This document shows, piece by piece, positions 11,177 through 18,515 of a stretch of 64,000 nucleotides of DNA (within the stretch, counting starts at the first letter, position 1; every line of letters starts with the position of its first letter). The notes beneath the pieces were generated by a model. The model worked only from the letters and a program-made list of their open reading frames with translations, did not search any database and had not been told where the DNA came from. Both the position numbers and the translations under genes were made by a program. This stretch comes from Flavobacteria bacterium GWA2_35_26. GTDB taxonomy: Bacteria; Bacteroidota; Bacteroidia; Flavobacteriales; Flavobacteriaceae. The stretch spans positions 310,001 to 374,000 of the forward strand of contig MGWH01000002.1 in the NCBI GenBank assembly GCA_001800905.1, given 5' to 3'.

Positions 11177-11238
11177 TAAATTTTCAAATCAAATTTTATT
11201 AAAACAAGTTTTATAAAATTTCATTACTGAAAATTTTG

Positions 11239-11319
11239 TGGGGAGAGCAGGATTCGAACCTGCGAAGTTCACACAGCAGATTTACAGTCTGCCCTCGTTG
11301 GCCGCTTGAGTATCTCCCC
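11239..11319 (-). tRNA. tRNA-Tyr (GUA)
   Basis: 81-nt class II tRNA on the minus strand with a long variable arm. Acceptor GGGGAGA/TCTCCCC pairs perfectly, the anticodon loop contains GTA, the T loop TTCGAAT and the discriminator is A. Confidence 0.95.
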
Positions 11320-11353
11320 TAACTTTCTTTACTTTTGAAATCAATCGACTTTG

Positions 11354-11427
11354 AGCCGGCGGAGGGACTCGAACCCACGACCTGCTGATTACAAATCAGC
11401 TGCTCTAGCCAACTGAGCTACGCTGGC
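11354..11427 (-). tRNA. tRNA-Thr (UGU)
   Basis: 74-nt cloverleaf on the minus strand; the anticodon stem CTGAT/ATCAG encloses TGT. Two non-canonical pairs are visible: A-C at the fourth acceptor pair (GCCAGCG against CGCCGGC) and T-T in the second T-stem pair. The rest is regular, so I take it as functional. First gene of the tRNA-tuf transcript. Confidence 0.93.
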
Positions 11428-11431
11428 AATT

Positions 11432-11464
11432 TCAATAAAAAAAGTCCGCTATTTCTAACGGACT
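11432..11464 (-). terminator. intrinsic terminator of hpf
   Basis: On the minus strand AGTCCG (11464-11459) pairs with CGGACT (11448-11443), extended by a G-U and an A-T pair, and is followed by seven Ts. It lies 55 nt past the hpf stop and immediately after the -7 box of the tRNA-tuf promoter. Confidence 0.8.
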
Positions 11465-11465
11465 G

Positions 11466-11496
11466 CAAATGTATAGATTTTATCTCTCTTTCAAAA
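11466..11496 (-). promoter_or_regulatory. promoter of the tRNA-Thr/tuf operon
   Basis: On the minus strand TTTTG (11496-11492), an 18-nt spacer and TACATTTG (11473-11466): an excellent fit to the flavobacterial TTG/TAnnTTTG consensus. The start of transcription should fall near 11459, about 30 nt before tRNA-Thr(UGU), in or just past the 5' arm of the hpf terminator. Confidence 0.75.
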
Positions 11497-11519
11497 CATT
11501 TTTTGAAAAAAATTTCAAT

Positions 11520-11822
11520 TTAAACCGATGTTCTGATTTTTTCTTTTCTTTTTACTAATAAACGTTCTAAAGATTCTGTTGCTAAATCGACCGCCTCTTC
11601 AAAAGTTTTACATTGCTTTTTGACTACAAATTCGTCACCAGGGACATTGATCTTAATTTCTACCCATTTATTCTCTTTATCACTTGTTTTTTCGACTTTT
11701 AAAAAAGCATCTGATGAAACTACTTTATCATAATACTTTTCTAATTTATCCATTTTTTCTTGAATAAAATCAACTAGCTTTCTGTCAACTGTAAAGTTAA
11801 CCGCGTGAACACTTACCTTCAT
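11520..11822 (-). CDS. hpf: ribosome hibernation-promoting factor HPF/RaiA family
   Basis: Short HPF: binds the decoding region of the 30S subunit in stationary phase and promotes inactive ribosomes. I start it at MKVSVHAVNF, the family N-terminus, two codons inside the longest frame; 100 residues result. The beta-alpha pattern VNFTVDRKLVDFIQEKMDKLEKYYDKVV and KTFEEAVDLATESLERLLVKRKEK fits the S30AE domain. No C-terminal dimerisation domain is present, so it is not the long form. It lies between the xerC-like gene and the tRNA cluster and ends in its own terminator. Confidence 0.9.
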   Translation of the reverse strand: MKVSVHAVNFTVDRKLVDFIQEKMDKLEKYYDKVVSSDAFLKVEKTSDKENKWVEIKINVPGDEFVVKKQCKTFEEAVDLATESLERLLVKRKEKIRTSV

Positions 11823-11854
11823 AATCAAATTAATTAATAATTAAACACTTAGAA

Positions 11855-12751
11855 TTATTTTTGATTTCTAGGATGCGCCTGTTTGTATACTTTTTTCAGT
11901 TCAGTTAAACTATTATGAGTATACACTTGTGTCGATGCTAAACTAGAATGTCCTAATAATTCTTTGACTGAATTTAAATCGGCTCCGTTGTTCAATAAAT
12001 GAGTAGCAAACGTATGACGTAATATGTGCGGACTCTTTTTTACTTTTTCGGAAACAGTACTAAAGTACGAATTAATTAATCGGTACACAAAAGATTCATT
12101 TATTTTAACGCCTTTTTTAGAGAGAAAAAAATACTCATCATCGATTATATTTTCCAATCCATTGCGTTCCTTGAGATAACTCTCAAATTGACAATTAATT
12201 ACAGGTAAAATTGGAATGATTCGCTCTTTGTTTCTTTTACCTAAAACTTTAATTGTACTAGCGCCAAAATTAACATTTGCTAGTTTTAAATGAATCAACT
12301 CTGTTCTTCGCATTCCTGTTGTATACAATAGGTCAACAATCAACTTGTCTCGGACCGCTTCAAAACCAACTGGGTTTTGCATAAATAGTAGAACAGCGTC
12401 GACTTCTTTTTCAGAAAATGGGATTTGGATTTTTTTAGGCGTTTTTAAGGACTTGTGTTTCAAAAGCGGACTCGCTTCAATTTGTTTCGTCTTCAAAAGA
12501 AATTTATAATACGCTTTAAGCGAAGCCATTTTTCGATTAACAGAAACATTAGACACATGAGCATCCACCAACGACACAATCCAACTCCTAATTTGGCTAT
12601 AGTTAGCTTGGTCAATGTCGTGTTGGCCAAAATGGAGCGAATTGAACGATTCAAAAGAAACAATATCATTCCAATACGCTAGTACCGTATGCGGAGAATA
12701 GTTTTTCTCCAACTGCAGGTACTCGCGAAATGCTTCTTTATTATTTTTCAT
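11855..12751 (-). CDS. tyrosine recombinase, XerC/XerD type
   Basis: Site-specific recombinase of the kind that resolves chromosome dimers. 298 residues from MKNNKEAFREYL, which I prefer to an upstream ATG because that one falls inside a terminator hairpin. An N-terminal SAM-like core-binding domain (about 1-95) precedes the catalytic domain with a complete set: R148 in TGMRRTEL, K172, H242 and R245 in HILRHTFATHL, H268 in LLGHSS, nucleophile Y277. Placed between rpsU and hpf it is a core-genome gene rather than an integrase of a mobile element. I cannot say from sequence whether it is XerC or XerD. Confidence 0.93.
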   Translation of the reverse strand: MKNNKEAFREYLQLEKNYSPHTVLAYWNDIVSFESFNSLHFGQHDIDQANYSQIRSWIVSLVDAHVSNVSVNRKMASLKAYYKFLLKTKQIEASPLLKHKSLKTPKKIQIPFSEKEVDAVLLFMQNPVGFEAVRDKLIVDLLYTTGMRRTELIHLKLANVNFGASTIKVLGKRNKERIIPILPVINCQFESYLKERNGLENIIDDEYFFLSKKGVKINESFVYRLINSYFSTVSEKVKKSPHILRHTFATHLLNNGADLNSVKELLGHSSLASTQVYTHNSLTELKKVYKQAHPRNQK

Positions 12752-12800
12752 AAAAAAAACCGTTAGCATCAAAATTATACAATTTCAATGACTAACGGTT
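12752..12800 (-). terminator. rpsU terminator abutting the recombinase start
   Basis: Nine-bp arms AACCGTTAG/CTAACGGTT (12758-12766, 12792-12800) enclose a 25-nt loop that can itself partly pair, followed on the minus strand by a run of eight Ts (12759-12752). The ATG of the recombinase (12751-12749) follows the T run directly. Confidence 0.75.
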
Positions 12801-12822
12801 AGTATTTAAATAAATTTAGATA

Positions 12823-13017
12823 TTAACTTTCTAAATTATCTCTCATGTTTTGGATATAAGCCGCTTTCTGGAATTTCATTCTATTCGTTACAGATGGCTT
12901 AATGAAAGCTTGACGTGCACGCAACTGACGAACAGTTCCTGTTTTATCAAATTTTCTTTTATAGCGCTTTAATGCTCTATCGATATTTTCTCCGTCTTTA
13001 ATTGGTATAATTAACAT
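12823..13017 (-). CDS. rpsU: 30S ribosomal protein bS21
   Basis: Small basic protein of the 30S platform near the 3' end of 16S rRNA. 64 residues, MLIIPIKDGENIDRALKRYKRK to MRDNLES, with the conserved ALKRYKRKFDKTG and RQLRARQAF segments. Unlike its neighbours it has a full Shine-Dalgarno site 8 nt upstream. In Bacteroidota ribosomes bS21 helps hide the anti-Shine-Dalgarno tail, so this site is likely to be read mainly by ribosomes lacking bS21, giving feedback control. It is monocistronic in appearance: own -7 box and terminator. Confidence 0.96.
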   Translation of the reverse strand: MLIIPIKDGENIDRALKRYKRKFDKTGTVRQLRARQAFIKPSVTNRMKFQKAAYIQNMRDNLES

Positions 13018-13025
13018 AATATAGA

Positions 13026-13033
13026 CACCTCCT
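13026..13033 (-). promoter_or_regulatory. strong Shine-Dalgarno site of rpsU
   Basis: The minus strand reads AGGAGGTG with 8 nt to the ATG, a complete 8-nt match to the anti-Shine-Dalgarno core CACCTCCT of 16S rRNA. I saw no comparable site before other genes of the window, in keeping with the Bacteroidota habit of not using Shine-Dalgarno pairing. Confidence 0.85.
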
Positions 13034-13046
13034 CTCGTTAAGGGTG

Positions 13047-13054
13047 CAAATGTA
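13047..13054 (-). promoter_or_regulatory. -7 box of rpsU promoter
   Basis: TACATTTG on the minus strand, 29 nt before the start codon, matches TAnnTTTG exactly. No TTG is found at the expected upstream distance, so the -33 element is weak or absent. Confidence 0.5.
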
Positions 13055-13090
13055 GAAAATAAATACGAATTAAAAACTATAAATTAAAAA

Positions 13091-14260
13091 TTATTCTACG
13101 GCTGGCTTATAATTTTGTTTATCCAATATCATTTTAGATAAAATTTCCTTCATGATTTCCGAAGTTCCTCCGCCAATAGGCCCTAAGCGACTATCTCTAA
13201 ATAATCGTGCCAATGGATATTCTTCCATATAACCATACCCACCCAACATTTGTAAACAACTGTAAATCGCTTCATCGGCTACTTTGGTCGATTTTAGCTT
13301 GGCCATTGTCGCTTCTTTTACTACATACTCTCCTTTATCTAATCGAGCCATCGCAGCATAATTGAATATTTTACAATGTTCCACTTCGGTTGCGTGCTCT
13401 ACTAAAGTATGTCGTAATGCTTGAAATTTATTGATTGTTGTGCCAAAAGCTTGGCGCTGTTCCATGTACTCAATAGTATAGTCTATAGCATATTCGGCTC
13501 TTGCATGCGCATTGATAGCCATGATCAAACGCTCCGAAGCAAAATGTTGCATGATATAAGGGAACCCTTTATTAGGTTCGCCCATTAAATTTGAAATTGG
13601 AATTTCAACATTATCAAAAGCAATTTCAGCTGTATCCGAAGCCCTCCATCCTAATTTATCTAATTTTGTTGCCGAAATCCCAGGCGTATTGGTATCTACT
13701 AAAAACACACTAATTCCTTTATTTCCTAATTCAGGTTGTGTTTTAGCCGCTACAATATAATAGTCTGCGTACAACCCATTTGTGATAAACGTTTTAGAAC
13801 CATTAATAATGTATTTGTCTCCCGATTTAACCGCAGTGGTTCTCATTCCAGCTACATCACTTCCTCCAAAAGGTTCTGTAATGCATAATGCTCCAATTTT
13901 ATCTCCGCTAATACTTGCCGTTAAATAGTCTTGTTTGATGGATTCACTTCCTTCAGCATTTAAATGTGTCATGGCCAAATAAACGTGTGCCCACATCGCA
14001 GCGGCAAATCCTGATGATTTAATTTTTTGAAGTTCTTCTAGAAAAATCACTGTATAGAACAAATCCAAGTTCATTCCACCGTACTGAGTAGGATAATTGA
14101 TTCCAAAAAAACCCATCTCACCAAATTTTTTCCAAATAAAACGATCGATCGTCCCTGATTTTTCCCATTGTTCAATGTAAGGCACAACTTCTTTTTGTAA
14201 AAAATCGCGAAAACTTGCTCTAAATAGTTGATGTTCTTCTGTGAAATACATTGAATTCAT
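13091..14260 (-). CDS. acyl-CoA dehydrogenase, catalytic Glu in the IVD/LCAD position
   Basis: FAD enzyme oxidising an acyl-CoA to the 2-enoyl-CoA. 389 residues with the full family fold: helical N-terminal domain, FAD/substrate motif ALCITEPFGGSDVAG (124-138), beta domain with GSKTFITNG, and a C-terminal helical domain with MLGGYGYMEEYPLARLFRD. The catalytic base of medium-chain enzymes, in the YEGT position near the C-terminus, is glycine here (GPIGGGTSEIM, 360-370). E243 in HFASERLIMAI sits where isovaleryl- and long-chain enzymes keep theirs. I therefore infer a branched- or long-chain substrate; the exact acyl group is not readable. A TATATTTG box lies 46 nt upstream. Confidence 0.9.
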   Translation of the reverse strand: MNSMYFTEEHQLFRASFRDFLQKEVVPYIEQWEKSGTIDRFIWKKFGEMGFFGINYPTQYGGMNLDLFYTVIFLEELQKIKSSGFAAAMWAHVYLAMTHLNAEGSESIKQDYLTASISGDKIGALCITEPFGGSDVAGMRTTAVKSGDKYIINGSKTFITNGLYADYYIVAAKTQPELGNKGISVFLVDTNTPGISATKLDKLGWRASDTAEIAFDNVEIPISNLMGEPNKGFPYIMQHFASERLIMAINAHARAEYAIDYTIEYMEQRQAFGTTINKFQALRHTLVEHATEVEHCKIFNYAAMARLDKGEYVVKEATMAKLKSTKVADEAIYSCLQMLGGYGYMEEYPLARLFRDSRLGPIGGGTSEIMKEILSKMILDKQNYKPAVE

Positions 14261-14296
14261 TGGTGAAAATTAAAATTGTAAGAATTAATTCTTTTT

Positions 14297-15181
14297 TTAG
14301 AAATCCAAATATAGTGCGATTATTTTTATTTTATCGTTAGGCATTCCCTTAATTTTTGTTAAATCCGCAGTTTCAATAATTGCTCCATTCATACTTCGAT
14401 AAATAACTATTTGTTTGGCCAATGTATATTTGAAATAGGGAAACTTTGCCAATTCTTTTATTGAAGCGTTATTAATATTCACTTTTTTTATTCCAAACAG
14501 TGATTTCACTTTGAACCTTTTGTTTAAATTAACTAATACTTCTGGCGACAAACCCCAAACCTCATTCAACTGTTCCATTGCAACAAAACTTCCCAGACTC
14601 TCTCTGAAACTTAAAATACGCTGCGCTATCACTTCGCCTATTCCATATACTTTAACTAAATCTTCCAAACTGGCGGTATTAATATCGAGTTCTACTAATT
14701 TTTCATTTGTAGCAAAAACAGGGGTTCTATAAATTGAAATTGAATTACTTTTTCTTTTTTCATTTACCCAATCCGGGAATTTAAAATAAGGAGCGATCCT
14801 ACTTAACAATGAATCGGACACTTTTGTTACTTTTTGAAATTCTTCGCCTGAATTAACAAATTTATTTTCATTTCTAAAGGCAATCAAACGATCAATCTCT
14901 TGAACGGACATTCCTAATTTATAGCCTTTGTAATCCGAAATGTAATTGGGATTAAAAGGATACAATCGAGTACCTTCAAACCTAGCTAGTTCTTTTAACG
15001 AATCGATTTCAGTTTGAATAGCCAACCATTTTTCTTTTTCAGGATTTGTCTTTATTGGCGAGCCGAAATCAACAAAAAAATAAATCGATTGTAAAACAAC
15101 AATTAAAATTAACAACACTAGAAGTCCTGTTCGATGGGATTTAGAAAATAAAAAATACGCGAAGAACGATTTGAAATTCAT
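14297..15181 (-). CDS. membrane-anchored helix-hairpin-helix protein (ComEA-like)
   Basis: 294 residues. A basic N-terminus and one membrane helix (about 18-38, GLLVLLILIVVLQSIYFFV) are followed by three or four helix-hairpin-helix units typical of non-sequence-specific DNA binding, for example DLVKVYGIGEVIAQRILSFR and ELAKFPYFKYTLAKQIVIYR. ComEA proteins use such units to bind incoming DNA at the cell surface; this protein is longer than classical ComEA and has several units, as is common in Bacteroidota. A role in DNA uptake is possible but not shown. It stands alone, 36 nt upstream of the acyl-CoA dehydrogenase. Confidence 0.8.
   Translation of the reverse strand: MNFKSFFAYFLFSKSHRTGLLVLLILIVVLQSIYFFVDFGSPIKTNPEKEKWLAIQTEIDSLKELARFEGTRLYPFNPNYISDYKGYKLGMSVQEIDRLIAFRNENKFVNSGEEFQKVTKVSDSLLSRIAPYFKFPDWVNEKRKSNSISIYRTPVFATNEKLVELDINTASLEDLVKVYGIGEVIAQRILSFRESLGSFVAMEQLNEVWGLSPEVLVNLNKRFKVKSLFGIKKVNINNASIKELAKFPYFKYTLAKQIVIYRSMNGAIIETADLTKIKGMPNDKIKIIALYLDF
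14306..14313 (-). promoter_or_regulatory. -7 box upstream of acyl-CoA dehydrogenase
   Basis: TATATTTG on the minus strand inside the last codons of the helix-hairpin-helix gene, about 46 nt before the dehydrogenase start. No clear TTG at -33, so only moderately supported. Confidence 0.4.
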
Positions 15182-15317
15182 AGATTAGGGACGTTTTAAA
15201 ATTTGGGTATTTAAAAATAAATAAAAATTAAATATCCAGAAAATTAAATACCGAATTATAGCTTTAATTAATCTTCTAAAATTTATAATTCACATTTTAC
15301 AACTTTAAACGTAATTA

Positions 15318-15351
15318 TTGTTTTTATTTTTTACAAAAAACTATACATTTG
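15318..15351 (+). promoter_or_regulatory. promoter of the amino-acid permease
   Basis: TACATTTG at 15344-15351 matches the -7 consensus exactly; a TTG at 15318-15320 lies 23 nt before it, the long end of the accepted spacing. The start codon is 28 nt further. Confidence 0.55.
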
Positions 15352-15379
15352 GAATCTAATAACTAAAACTTACATAACC

Positions 15380-16846
15380 ATGTCAATTTGGAGAGTTAAA
15401 CCTATTTCGGCTTTTGAAGCTGATATGAAAAAAAGTACTTTAAAGAGGGTTCTTGGAAAATGGAGCCTTACAGCAATTGGTGTTGGAGCCATTATCGGTG
15501 GTGGAATTTTTGTTCTTACTGGAACAGGAGCTTACTACCATGCAGGACCAGCATTAGCAATATCGTTTATCATTGCAGGTATTGCCTGTGTTTTTGCCGC
15601 ACTTTGTTATTCTGAATTTGCCTCAATTTTACCGGTTGAAGGATCTGCTTATGCATATGCTTACGGTACAATTGGAGAAATTTTTGCTTGGATCATTGGC
15701 TGGGGACTTATCCTAGAATATGCCATGGGATCCATGACAGTCGCCGTTTCGTGGTCAGGCTATTTCAACAAATTGCTTTTGAAATTTGGCGTTTCATTAC
15801 CTGATTGGCTTACTACCGATCCTGCTAGTTATACTGGCGAAGGTTTTTCGATGAATCTTCCAGCATTTTTAATAGTGTTATTTGTAATCTCAATTTTGAT
15901 CAAAGGAACACAAAATGCTGCTAAAGCAAATAATATGATTGTGATCTTGAAGGTTTCTGCAGTATTGTTTGTAATTATTGCAGGTGCGTTTTTCATCAAC
16001 TTTGACAACTGGTCTCCATTTATTCCAGAAGCTACTCAAATTGTTGAAAAAGAAACCACTCATAACGCATATGGCTTAACCGGAATTGTTTCTGGAGCTG
16101 CAGCGATTTTCTTTGCTTACGTAGGTTTTGATGCTGTTTCCACTCAAGCTGGAGAGGCAATCAATCCTAAAAAAGATGTTCCATTTGCTATTATTGCCTC
16201 TTTATTAATATGTACCACCTTATACATTTTAGTTTCTTTAGTATTAACTGGAATGATGAATTACCAAGACTTTAACCCACTAGGAAAATATCCAGATGCA
16301 ATTAAAGCTCCAGTAGCTTATGCGTTTGATATTGCTGGTCAAGGTTGGGCAGGATTAATTATTACAATAGCCGCTACAGTTGGTTTAGTATCTGTATTAA
16401 TGGTAATGATTATGGGACAATCTAGAATCTTTTTAGGAATGTCTAAAGACGGATTAATTCCGCAAGTATTCTCTAGAGTAAACCCTATTTCTGGTACACC
16501 AAAAACAAACCTAATGATACTAGGTGGTATTATTGCTGTAGTAGCCGCATTTACTCCTATCAATGAATTAGCTGATATGACAAGTTTCGGAACCTTATTT
16601 GCCTTTACAATGGTTTGTATTGCGGTTTGGATTTTGAGAGTTAAGCAACCTGAATTAGTAAGAACATTTAAAGTTCCTGCTTTACCAGTAATTGCAGTTT
16701 GTGGTATTTTAATCAATACCTACTTAATGGTAAACTTAAGTGTAAAAGCACAATTATTTTCTGGGGCTTGGTTATTGATTGGTATATTAGTCTATTTTGG
16801 ATATAGCAAAAGCCGTTCAAAATTAAATAATGACAAAGCAGAATAA
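15380..16846 (+). CDS. APC-family amino-acid permease
   Basis: Inner-membrane secondary transporter of the amino acid-polyamine-organocation superfamily, 488 residues with about 12 membrane helices. The glycine-rich first-helix motif IGVGAIIGGGIFVLTG (about 34-49) unwinds around the substrate amino group in this fold; the E/SA segment SEFASILPVEGSAYAYAY follows, and helix 6 has AAAIFFAYVGFDAVSTQAGEA. The pattern is closest to the cationic amino-acid transporter-like (YfnA/CAT) group, but the substrate is not determined by sequence alone. It has its own promoter and a shared bidirectional terminator, so it is monocistronic. Confidence 0.9.
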   Translation: MSIWRVKPISAFEADMKKSTLKRVLGKWSLTAIGVGAIIGGGIFVLTGTGAYYHAGPALAISFIIAGIACVFAALCYSEFASILPVEGSAYAYAYGTIGEIFAWIIGWGLILEYAMGSMTVAVSWSGYFNKLLLKFGVSLPDWLTTDPASYTGEGFSMNLPAFLIVLFVISILIKGTQNAAKANNMIVILKVSAVLFVIIAGAFFINFDNWSPFIPEATQIVEKETTHNAYGLTGIVSGAAAIFFAYVGFDAVSTQAGEAINPKKDVPFAIIASLLICTTLYILVSLVLTGMMNYQDFNPLGKYPDAIKAPVAYAFDIAGQGWAGLIITIAATVGLVSVLMVMIMGQSRIFLGMSKDGLIPQVFSRVNPISGTPKTNLMILGGIIAVVAAFTPINELADMTSFGTLFAFTMVCIAVWILRVKQPELVRTFKVPALPVIAVCGILINTYLMVNLSVKAQLFSGAWLLIGILVYFGYSKSRSKLNNDKAE

Positions 16847-16864
16847 AATCTACTTATAGGTTAA

Positions 16865-16897
16865 CAAAAAAGCTCTAGTGTACTAGAGCTTTTTTTG
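16865..16897. terminator. bidirectional terminator, permease/PspC
   Basis: Perfect 9-bp arms AGCTCTAGT/ACTAGAGCT (16871-16879, 16882-16890) flanked by an A run on the left and seven Ts on the right; serves the permease on the plus strand and the convergent PspC gene on the minus strand. Confidence 0.85.
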
Positions 16898-16898
16898 T

Positions 16899-17120
16899 TT
16901 ATATATCAAATACCGAACTTCGTTTAGCTCGAATTAAATCTTTCAAACGCATCCAGAAAGCTAAAATTAAATACACTGCAAACCACAAGCCTACTGTAAC
17001 AAAGGATAGATAAATAAAAAACAAACGCACACTACTCGCACGCATCCCTAAAGCATCTGCTAATCTTGAGGAAACATGAAACCCGTGTTTTTCAAAAAAA
17101 AATTTAAGTCGACTCAGCAT
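16899..17120 (-). CDS. PspC-domain membrane protein
   Basis: 73 residues. The family named after phage-shock protein C: an N-terminal amphipathic part with GFHVSSRLADALGMRASSVRL followed by one membrane helix (FIYLSFVTVGLWFAVYLILAFW) and a basic tail. In enterobacteria PspC senses envelope stress with PspB; in Bacteroidota such single-domain proteins are common and unstudied, so only membrane location and a possible stress role can be proposed. A weak TAATTTTG box is 20 nt upstream of the start. Confidence 0.8.
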   Translation of the reverse strand: MLSRLKFFFEKHGFHVSSRLADALGMRASSVRLFFIYLSFVTVGLWFAVYLILAFWMRLKDLIRAKRSSVFDI

Positions 17121-17163
17121 GAATAATTGTATTTGAATCCAAAATTACATAATTTTTACTCAC

Positions 17164-18435
17164 TTATTTATTCTTTATCAAATCAATTCCGATAGCACAC
17201 GACAAGCATTTACTTTTGTTGCAATATTCCTTTTTCAATTGCAATAAAGATTGACTTTCAAAAGCATTGGCTGCAGGAATTCCAAAAAAGTGGAATTTTT
17301 CGATAACACTATTTTTTTCAGGAGAGATATCTTGTACCAATTGAATTAACTCTTCACTATTTTCTTTCCCTTGGCTTTGAGAATAAATAAATTGAATAGG
17401 TACAATTGCATTTATAATTAACAAATCAATGAATGGTTTAGATAATTGTTTCTTTTTCTTAGGACTCACTTTATCAAATTGATAATGATCTAACCAATAC
17501 GATGATGCTTCAACATCCAAAAGTTGGTATATTTTTCCAACCGTATTGGCCGCAATGATTTTAGAAAACAAATTGCTATGATAATGCAATAATACAGCCA
17601 ATTGAGAAAGCCGAATTGTTGGAAAATTATCAGGTCGATGTTTATAAAATTGTACCGGAGGCACTATAGACTTGACCAATTGGTATTTTTGAAGCAGGTA
17701 ATGATATCTACACTTCAAATCATTAAAATAGTGATCTTCTTTATCTGAATCCAACAACCCGGCATTACCAAAAAGTAAGGCTTCAATGTTAGCTAAATTG
17801 GAAGATTCTTTTCGAATTATCGAAAAAGGGATGGAAGAAACAATGGTTAAAAACTGTTCTCCATTCGTATTCAAACCAAAATTTTGAGCCAATAGCCAAA
17901 AAAATACTGTCTCCCAATCTGAATTAGTTTGCGTAAGCCAATTTGAAATAGGTTTTGTTTTTTGTTCTAGACGTTCAATAAAGAGCCGTTCTTGCCAATG
18001 TCTTAAGAGAAATTGATCCAAACCTGTCAATTGATTTTCGCAAAATAACCACGATTTTACAGATCGTAACGCATTGTATTTAATCACTGTTTCTGGAGCG
18101 ACATACTGCTTTATTTCTAAAACAGGAATAATTGAATTGTCACTTCTATAAATGGCTACATCATTTTCCCAAACAACATGCAAAATCACATTTTCATAGG
18201 CAGGATCATTCTCATGATGATGCGCGTACCAATCGGAAGATTTTAAATGTATTTCTACATTTCCGGCCCATTTTTGATTATCGATTCGAATTTGAGCATT
18301 GAAAAAATCAGGTCCAGCTTGTTCTAAATACTGACCTACGTTTAGAATTACGATAGTTTCTCCAGAAGTAGTTTTGAGATCTAAGGTGTTGAAAATACCA
18401 AATTTCCATAAGTAATGTAAAAAATCTTCTTTCAT
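17164..18435 (-). CDS. DUF2851 family protein
   Basis: 423 residues of a family confined mostly to Bacteroidota and of unknown function. Recognised by the N-terminal EDFLHYLWKFGIF, the block DWYAHHHENDPAYENVILHVVW rich in His and acidic residues (about 67-89), GLNTNGEQF in the middle, and a C-terminal cysteine cluster YCNKSKCLSCAIG. The His/Asp block and cysteine cluster suggest a metal site but no activity is known. No signal peptide, so cytoplasmic. The neighbours (PspC, porin) give no further hint. Confidence 0.85.
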   Translation of the reverse strand: MKEDFLHYLWKFGIFNTLDLKTTSGETIVILNVGQYLEQAGPDFFNAQIRIDNQKWAGNVEIHLKSSDWYAHHHENDPAYENVILHVVWENDVAIYRSDNSIIPVLEIKQYVAPETVIKYNALRSVKSWLFCENQLTGLDQFLLRHWQERLFIERLEQKTKPISNWLTQTNSDWETVFFWLLAQNFGLNTNGEQFLTIVSSIPFSIIRKESSNLANIEALLFGNAGLLDSDKEDHYFNDLKCRYHYLLQKYQLVKSIVPPVQFYKHRPDNFPTIRLSQLAVLLHYHSNLFSKIIAANTVGKIYQLLDVEASSYWLDHYQFDKVSPKKKKQLSKPFIDLLIINAIVPIQFIYSQSQGKENSEELIQLVQDISPEKNSVIEKFHFFGIPAANAFESQSLLQLKKEYCNKSKCLSCAIGIDLIKNK

Positions 18436-18515
18436 TCAGGGGGCGATTAAATGAAAAACTAAGGTACAAAAAAGAACTTCTTATTTCATTTGCAAGCCAA
18501 AAGAAAAACAACTAC

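Noticed and set aside
11063..11238. A tRNA-Gly expected by synteny between tRNA-Tyr and tRNA-Thr(GGU)
   Set aside because: No acceptor stem, TTCGA loop with matching stems or TCC/GCC anticodon arm could be placed on either strand.
11855..12751. Tyrosine recombinase as sign of an integrated element
   Set aside because: It sits in a conserved rpsU-hpf-tuf context, has XerC/D length, and no att-like repeats or cargo genes flank it.
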